A stretch of DNA of 8,215 nt. Origin: Oscillospiraceae bacterium. GTDB taxonomy: Bacteria > Bacillota > Clostridia > Oscillospirales > CAG-272. Position 1 is the stretch's first letter, and every line of letters begins with the position of its first letter. The DNA lies in contig WQSD01000050.1 of NCBI GenBank assembly GCA_009788105.1, forward strand, positions 1 to 8,215. Direction: 5' to 3'. Shown in pieces: positions 5,450 through 8,215 of the stretch. Made by a program: the position numbers and the translations under genes. The notes beneath the pieces were generated by a model. The model made no database searches, was not told the origin of the DNA, and worked only from the letters and a program-made list of their open reading frames with translations.

Positions 5450-5799
5450 TCACCCACGATTAACTTTACCGCAATGCTTTTCACAACCTCAAAAGCAACA
5501 TTTCCGCCCAATTTAAGTAGTCTATTTTTAGTTTTATTCCAAATCTTGTCGTTTCGTATTGTATTTAGGTATTCATGTCCTGAGAATGTAATGCGTTTGA
5601 TAATGTGGAATTTATAAGGAGCGTTTAGTACAGGTACATCTATTGCCTCGATAAATTGGGAATCCATAAGCAAGTCAATATAGTACGACACCGTTTCCGG
5701 TGCAATGTTTTCACATGATAAATCCTCGTCCGTTAATTTTGGGTGGTTTTCGTTTTCTTCAATGCGAAAAAGTATTGTGCGAATAACATCGTGGTTCAT
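5446..5799 (-). CDS. DUF2513-family phage protein
   Basis: 117 residues. The start HDVIRTILFRIEEN, a middle section on substrate- or partner-like loops, and the segment RITFSGHEYLNTIRNDKIWNKTK (about 69-91) match my recollection of DUF2513, a small winged-helix-like family frequent in Firmicute prophages. Its function is not established. The ATG has AAAGGTG about 7 nt upstream on the minus strand. It is the only leftward gene between two rightward units and converges on the small gene ending at 5449, with overlapping stop codons. The plus-strand terminator 5816-5844 sits immediately upstream of its SD. Transcription from P1 would produce RNA antisense to it. No clear minus-strand promoter was found between 5800 and 5900. 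Confidence 0.82.
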   Translation of the reverse strand: MNHDVIRTILFRIEENENHPKLTDEDLSCENIAPETVSYYIDLLMDSQFIEAIDVPVLNAPYKFHIIKRITFSGHEYLNTIRNDKIWNKTKNRLLKLGGNVAFEVVKSIAVKLIVGD

Positions 5800-5815
5800 A
5801 CTGTTTCACCTTTCC

Positions 5816-5844
5816 AACACCGCTTCGGCGGTGTTTTTCTTTTT
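5816..5844 (+). terminator. Strong intrinsic terminator with UUCG tetraloop
   Basis: AACACCGC (5816-5823), TTCG, GCGGTGTT (5828-5835), then a T-rich tract interrupted by one C (to 5844). An 8-bp stem closed by C(UUCG)G makes this very stable. It should end the P1 transcript after it crosses DUF2513, separating the two rightward units. Confidence 0.9.
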
Positions 5845-5902
5845 GTATCAATATATTTTGTTGTGTTCACAAACTGTTTACAAATAAAATGCTTAAAAAG
5901 TA

Positions 5903-5931
5903 TTGACAAACTACTTAATAAGTATTATACT
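5903..5931 (+). promoter_or_regulatory. Rightward sigma-A promoter P2
   Basis: TTGACA (5903-5908) and TATACT (5926-5931) with a 17-bp spacer. It has the same layout as P1, with the operator in the spacer. Transcription should start near 5938 and drive the early operon beginning at 6175. Confidence 0.85.
5912..5924. promoter_or_regulatory. Repressor operator O2 (13-bp palindrome)
   Basis: TACTTA-A-TAAGTA is the reverse complement of O1 and occupies the same place in its promoter, but in opposite orientation. Shared flanking bases extend the match to 17 bp. It indicates co-regulation of P1 and P2. Confidence 0.8.
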
Positions 5932-5937
5932 ATATTC

Positions 5938-6160
5938 AGCCTTGACAAAAGTCACGGCAACGGCGAACTTTAATCCAAAGCTAAACAGATTCCAGTAGTG
6001 GAGGGCGTGGCGGTGGACAAGCTCGGCGTTAATCCGAAAAGAACTGCAGCTTTTTGGGTTTGTTGACTGGGGGTTTTGATGTAAATGGTGTCGTAACTAT
6101 ATTATATCTTAAAACCCCCTAAAAGTCAACAGTAAAAGTGACTTCGGTCAAAAAAATTAA
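5938..6160 (+). promoter_or_regulatory. Structured 5' leader of the early operon
   Basis: No credible gene lies between P2 and 6175. The RNA can form a long stem in which 6061-6068 pairs with 6124-6131 and GGGGGTTTT (6069-6077) with AAAACCCCC (6111-6119), with a 4-nt bulge. AAGTCAC (5949-5955) near the 5' end is complementary to GTGACTT (6138-6144) near the RBS. Each of those ends can instead form its own hairpin (5943-5954 with AAAA loop; 6139-6150 with UUCG loop). This arrangement fits a cis-acting switch or antitermination leader. No known riboswitch class was recognised. Confidence 0.5.
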
Positions 6161-6174
6161 AAGAGGTGTTTAAG

Positions 6175-6369
6175 ATGAAAAACTATATCATTGTTGCAAA
6201 ACGCACTGACGGCACTATTATGACTGCCACAGTGACTGAACAGAATGAAGTTAAAGCCATACGCGATTTCAAAGAGATTTATCGTCACGGAATCCGTGAA
6301 GGTCTTGTTGTTATCGGAGCTGTGGAAGATACAACTGCGCCTATCATTTGCGGAAAGGAGACACCTTAA
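6175..6369 (+). CDS. Small early phage protein, unknown function
   Basis: 64 residues from the ATG at 6175, chosen because AGAGG lies 8 nt upstream; a GTG at 6166 overlaps that SD and is unlikely. The sequence begins with a beta-rich part (NYIIVAKRTDGTIMTATVTEQN), then a helix (VKAIRDFKEIYRHG), then another strand (GLVVIGAVED), suggesting a small alpha/beta fold. No family is recognised. It is the first gene of the P2 operon, and its stop overlaps the next start (TAATG). Coding status is supported by RBS spacing and coupling. Confidence 0.75.
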   Translation: MKNYIIVAKRTDGTIMTATVTEQNEVKAIRDFKEIYRHGIREGLVVIGAVEDTTAPIICGKETP

Positions 6370-6527
6370 TGGAAACTAAAATTAAAATCGAACTAACTAA
6401 AAAAGAGTGGACTTCAATCGGCAAGTTCGTTTCGAACCATATCGGAAAATCGTTTGAAGTACTACCGCTAATTTATTTGATAGACGCACTTGTAAAAAGT
6501 GGAATTGACACAAAGGAGATGAAGTGA
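6369..6527 (+). CDS. Very small early phage protein (52 residues)
   Basis: The ATG at 6369 overlaps the preceding stop codon by one base, and AAGGAG stands 8 nt upstream, inside the upstream gene. The product starts METKIKIELTKKEWTSIGKF and continues with VSNHIGKSFEVLPLIYLIDALVKSGIDTKEMK. It is a basic N-terminus followed by two probable amphipathic helices. Its stop overlaps the start of the HTH gene (TGATG). The double one-base coupling makes it a genuine gene despite its size. I do not recognise a family. It may be a small DNA-binding or partner protein, but no motif proves it. Confidence 0.75.
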   Translation: METKIKIELTKKEWTSIGKFVSNHIGKSFEVLPLIYLIDALVKSGIDTKEMK

Positions 6528-6742
6528 TGTTGAAAAACAACCTTAAAAAAATGCGAGAGGCTAAAAATCTCTCATCAGCTGAATTGGCTGAAATGTGCGG
6601 CATAGATGATTCATATATCCGGCACATGGAAATCGGCTCTAAAATACCCTCGCTGTCTATGTTGCTTGTGCTGGCAGAGATGCTTGAGTGTTCAACCGAC
6701 TACTTGCTGAAAGGAGACACCGATGAACCTACTGACCCTTAA
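6527..6742 (+). CDS. Cro/CI-family helix-turn-helix regulator
   Basis: 71 residues from the ATG at 6527 (AAGGAG 8 nt upstream; the GTG at 6524 is less well placed). The whole protein is an HTH_3 domain. LKKMREAKNLSSAELAEMCGIDDSYIRHMEIGSKIPSL covers helices 1 to 4, with the recognition helix near residues 26-36, and TDYLLKG is the typical end. With no peptidase or oligomerisation domain, it resembles Cro or a small early regulator. It probably opposes the S24 repressor or controls the early operon. It lies about 2.5 kb from that repressor, not directly across from it. It overlaps the next gene by 20 nt. Confidence 0.88.
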   Translation: MLKNNLKKMREAKNLSSAELAEMCGIDDSYIRHMEIGSKIPSLSMLLVLAEMLECSTDYLLKGDTDEPTDP

Positions 6743-6956
6743 AGAAGCGGCTGAAAAGATACGTGTGGGGTATTCCACGATTTACAGACTGGTTGCCCAA
6801 GAAGGGCAAATTCCGCACGTACGTATCGGTAAGAAAATCCTGGTTAAAGAAACCGACCTTGAGGATTTCATAAAGAGCAGCACCACTAAGGTAGTTCCAT
6901 GTGTTCCTGCAGGCGTGACGAGGTTCAAGTACATTCCAGGAATGAAAGTCGTGTAA
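6723..6956 (+). CDS. Excisionase-family DNA-binding protein (HTH_17, MerR-like)
   Basis: 77 residues. Residues 3-51 form the HTH_17/excisionase domain: LLTLKEAAEKIRVGYSTIYRLV (winged HTH), HVRIGKKILVKETDLEDFI (wing and final helix). Such proteins bend DNA at attachment sites as recombination directionality factors, or act as transcription regulators. The rest (52-77) is a short tail, VPAGVTRFKYIPGMKVV. AAAGGAG lies 6 nt before the ATG, within the preceding HTH gene, so the two are translationally coupled. Its place in the repressor-silenced operon fits an Xis role, with excision only on induction, but it is far from int. A transcription role cannot be excluded. Confidence 0.85.
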   Translation: MNLLTLKEAAEKIRVGYSTIYRLVAQEGQIPHVRIGKKILVKETDLEDFIKSSTTKVVPCVPAGVTRFKYIPGMKVV

Positions 6957-6978
6957 TAAAAAGAAAGGAGGTGTAAAT

Positions 6979-7170
6979 ATGCACACTAATGTTTATGCGG
7001 GTAGAAAAATCCGCAAGAAAAGCGGTTTCACGAAACCTGGGTTTTCGCGGTCTGATGCCCGCCAAATGCCAACCTGTCAATATTGCGAAAGCACGATAGG
7101 TTGGGGCGAGAAATGCGACTGTAAAAAATCTGAAAGCAAAGAGGGCAAGACCGATGAAAAAGCTATTTGA
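6979..7170 (+). CDS. Small Cys-rich protein with zinc-ribbon-like motif
   Basis: 63 residues, strongly basic at the N-terminus (GRKIRKKSGFTKPGFSRSDAR). A cluster CQYCESTIGWGEKCDC follows, with C33 and C36 as CxxC and C46 and C48 as CxC. Four Cys in this spacing suggest one bound zinc, and the basic flank would suit nucleic-acid binding. The C-terminal tail is charged (KKSESKEGKTDEK). AGGAGG is well placed before the ATG (AAAGGAGGTGTAAAT). Its 3' end overlaps the next gene by 17 nt. No exact family recognised. The zinc role is inferred from the motif only. Confidence 0.72.
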   Translation: MHTNVYAGRKIRKKSGFTKPGFSRSDARQMPTCQYCESTIGWGEKCDCKKSESKEGKTDEKAI

Positions 7171-7390
7171 CCTTTTAGCGGGTATCGCAATGGCAGTAGG
7201 TTTTATTCTCATATTAGGAGCGGCGGGGGTGGCAGACAATGGCTACGGTTTGTCATTCGGTGGAGTACTGCGCACTGCTAACTGGGGCTTGCGCCTTATG
7301 ACAGCAGGCGGCGTATATTTTGCCGCCCCTGTGCTACTCGATAAACTGTTTCGCACATTGGACAAAATTCAAAAACACAAACAAAAATAA
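7154..7390 (+). CDS. Small membrane protein, unknown function
   Basis: 78 residues. One clear membrane segment at about 4-26 (LFDLLAGIAMAVGFILILGAAGV) and a second probable one at about 44-62 (WGLRLMTAGGVYFAAPVLL), followed by a basic tail (KIQKHKQK) that should stay in the cytoplasm. The start overlaps the Cys-rich gene by 17 nt, with GAGG upstream, so it is coupled to it. It is too early in the phage map to be a holin of the lysis module. An effect on the host membrane or on replication complexes is possible but unproven. No family recognised. Confidence 0.72.
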   Translation: MKKLFDLLAGIAMAVGFILILGAAGVADNGYGLSFGGVLRTANWGLRLMTAGGVYFAAPVLLDKLFRTLDKIQKHKQK

Positions 7391-7412
7391 CAAAACAAAA
7401 GGAGTTTTACCC

Positions 7413-7847
7413 ATGATTGAAATCACCCTTAAAGGCAACACGCTTGTCGAAGTAATCAGCCAAATGATTACGCTTGTAAACCAAACACAAACACTATCCG
7501 AGTCGGCAACCTTGGCTAAACCACCAGTGCCTGCACCCGCCCACCCTATCGTGGCGGGCACTGCACCGAATGTGGGTGTCCCGCCAACTGCTCCCTCATC
7601 ACCACAGGCTATTGCGACACCGCCGCCTATGCCGACCACCCCTCCAGTTGGTAGCGTCCCTGTGTCTGCCCCGCAGTTCACCTTGGAGCAGATAATGCAA
7701 GCTGGTGCGTTCGTGTCGCAAAACGGCAAGCAGTCGGAGGCTTTGGCGGTGCTGCAGAAGCACGGCGTTCAAGCCCTGAATCAGCTACCGCTTGACAAGT
7801 ACGCTGAAGTTGCAGCCGACCTACGTGCGCTGGGCGCACAGATATAG
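7413..7847 (+). CDS. Early phage protein with proline-rich linker
   Basis: 144 residues from the ATG at 7413, which has AAGGAG 8 nt upstream. An upstream in-frame extension to 7320 overlaps the previous gene and lacks an SD. The N-terminus (1-25) is a short amphipathic helix (LVEVISQMITLVNQ). Residues 36-87 are a Pro/Ala/Thr-rich flexible linker with over a dozen prolines. The C-terminal domain (88-144) reads FTLEQIMQAGAFVSQNGKQ...LAVLQKHGVQALNQLPLDKY...LRALGAQI. I recall that pattern from Firmicute prophage proteins encoded just before DUF2800 genes; their function is unknown. Two ends joined by a Pro linker suggest an adaptor between partners. Confidence 0.82.
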   Translation: MIEITLKGNTLVEVISQMITLVNQTQTLSESATLAKPPVPAPAHPIVAGTAPNVGVPPTAPSSPQAIATPPPMPTTPPVGSVPVSAPQFTLEQIMQAGAFVSQNGKQSEALAVLQKHGVQALNQLPLDKYAEVAADLRALGAQI

Positions 7848-7856
7848 AGGTGTGAC

Positions 7857-8063
7857 ATGGAAAAAGCAACAAACTACAAAGACACCTTCACCATCTTAAC
7901 CTCTGCTCGAGTTACCGGTACTAAAGGGGTGTTGCGAGTGCGTCCTCGTACCTATGATATGCTTGCGGAAGTTAGCCAAGAAACCGGGGTGAGCATAAGC
8001 CGTCTTGTTGACCAATGTGTGGCTTTCGCACTCGAAAGATGGGAGGGCAACGAAGATGAGTAA
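7857..8063 (+). CDS. Ribbon-helix-helix-like DNA-binding protein
   Basis: 68 residues. A predicted strand GVLRVRP (about 24-30) is followed by helix RTYDMLAEVSQETG and helix SISRLVDQCVAFALERW, the pattern of Arc/CopG ribbon-helix-helix proteins that dimerise and insert the strand into the DNA major groove. It starts 9 nt after the proline-rich gene with GAGGTG just upstream, and overlaps the DUF2800 gene by 8 nt. It may autoregulate this part of the operon or act in replication. The fold is inferred from pattern, not from an exact family match. Confidence 0.78.
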   Translation: MEKATNYKDTFTILTSARVTGTKGVLRVRPRTYDMLAEVSQETGVSISRLVDQCVAFALERWEGNEDE

Positions 8064-8215
8064 CGCACACGCACTTTTATCTGCCTCGTCAGCGAATCGA
8101 TGGATGCATTGCACTGCCGCCCCGCGTTTTGAAGAGCAGTTTCCCGACAGCACATCGGAGTACGCTGAGGCGGGAACGCTAGCACACTCCGTCTGCGAGA
8201 TTAAGGCTCGCAGAA
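8056..8215 (+). CDS. DUF2800-family phage protein, N-terminal part (cut by the window end)
   Basis: The visible 53 residues begin MSNAHALLSASSANRWMHC and continue with FPDSTSEYAEAGTLAHSVCEIK. This closely follows the DUF2800 N-terminus as I recall it (ALLS.SSA.RW..C, then EYAE.GTLAH). The family is placed among PD-(D/E)XK nuclease-like proteins and is encoded in the replication module of many Firmicute siphophages, commonly next to DUF2815 and a DNA polymerase. The catalytic residues would lie beyond the window. GGGAGG lies about 8 nt before the ATG, inside the RHH gene, so translation is coupled. Confidence 0.9.
   Translation, partial: MSNAHALLSASSANRWMHCTAAPRFEEQFPDSTSEYAEAGTLAHSVCEIKARR

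Noticed and set aside
5998..6066. GTG-started 22-codon ORF in the P2 leader (VEGVAVDKLG...)
   Set aside because: It has no SD, is very short, and ends inside the long stem. It could be a gene relic, but nothing supports it.
6166..6174. GTG start extending the first early gene by three codons
   Set aside because: The GTG is part of the AGAGGTG ribosome binding site used by the ATG at 6175.

Overview
The window looks like the left end of a temperate prophage integrated in a low-to-moderate G+C Firmicute, most likely a clostridial (Oscillospiraceae-type) anaerobe. The evidence is the strong AGGAGG-type ribosome binding sites, a clostripain-family host gene, a CCA-encoding tRNA remnant, and phage families (DUF2513, DUF2800, S24 repressor) that are common in such genomes. 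The taxonomic guess is inference. The phage assignment is well supported by gene order.

Left flank (1-1881): the 3' part of a host clostripain-like cysteine protease gene. It is followed by a gene-free stretch with a 92-bp-period tandem repeat, several hairpins, and the 3' part of a tRNA-Val(GAC) gene on the minus strand. That fragment stops abruptly in the anticodon loop beside the integrase gene, which marks the attachment site. The intact tRNA should lie at the far, unseen end of the prophage.

Lysogeny module (1882-4050, minus strand): LexA/CI-like repressor, then a small lipoprotein, then a tyrosine integrase. The last two overlap as TAATG. The lipoprotein sits where superinfection-exclusion lipoproteins are found in some other Firmicute phages.

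Control region and first rightward unit (4051-5844): a near-consensus sigma-A promoter with a palindromic operator in its spacer drives about 400 nt without a convincing ORF. This stretch folds into many perfect or GU-containing helices and is a candidate structured RNA. Three small unrecognised genes follow, each behind an almost identical 17-nt leader/RBS block, and then a convergent DUF2513 gene and a strong UUCG-loop terminator.

Second rightward unit (5903 to the end): a second promoter carries the same operator in the opposite orientation. It is followed by a structured leader of about 240 nt and then a tightly packed early operon: two small unknown proteins, a Cro-like HTH protein, an excisionase-like HTH_17 protein, a small Cys-rich protein, a small membrane protein, a proline-rich protein, a ribbon-helix-helix protein, and the start of a DUF2800 gene that leads into the replication module.

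The likely logic is that one repressor silences two separate early promoters through the same operator, and each promoter makes a transcript that begins with a long structured RNA. The most unusual element is the structured, apparently noncoding region at about 4121-4460.
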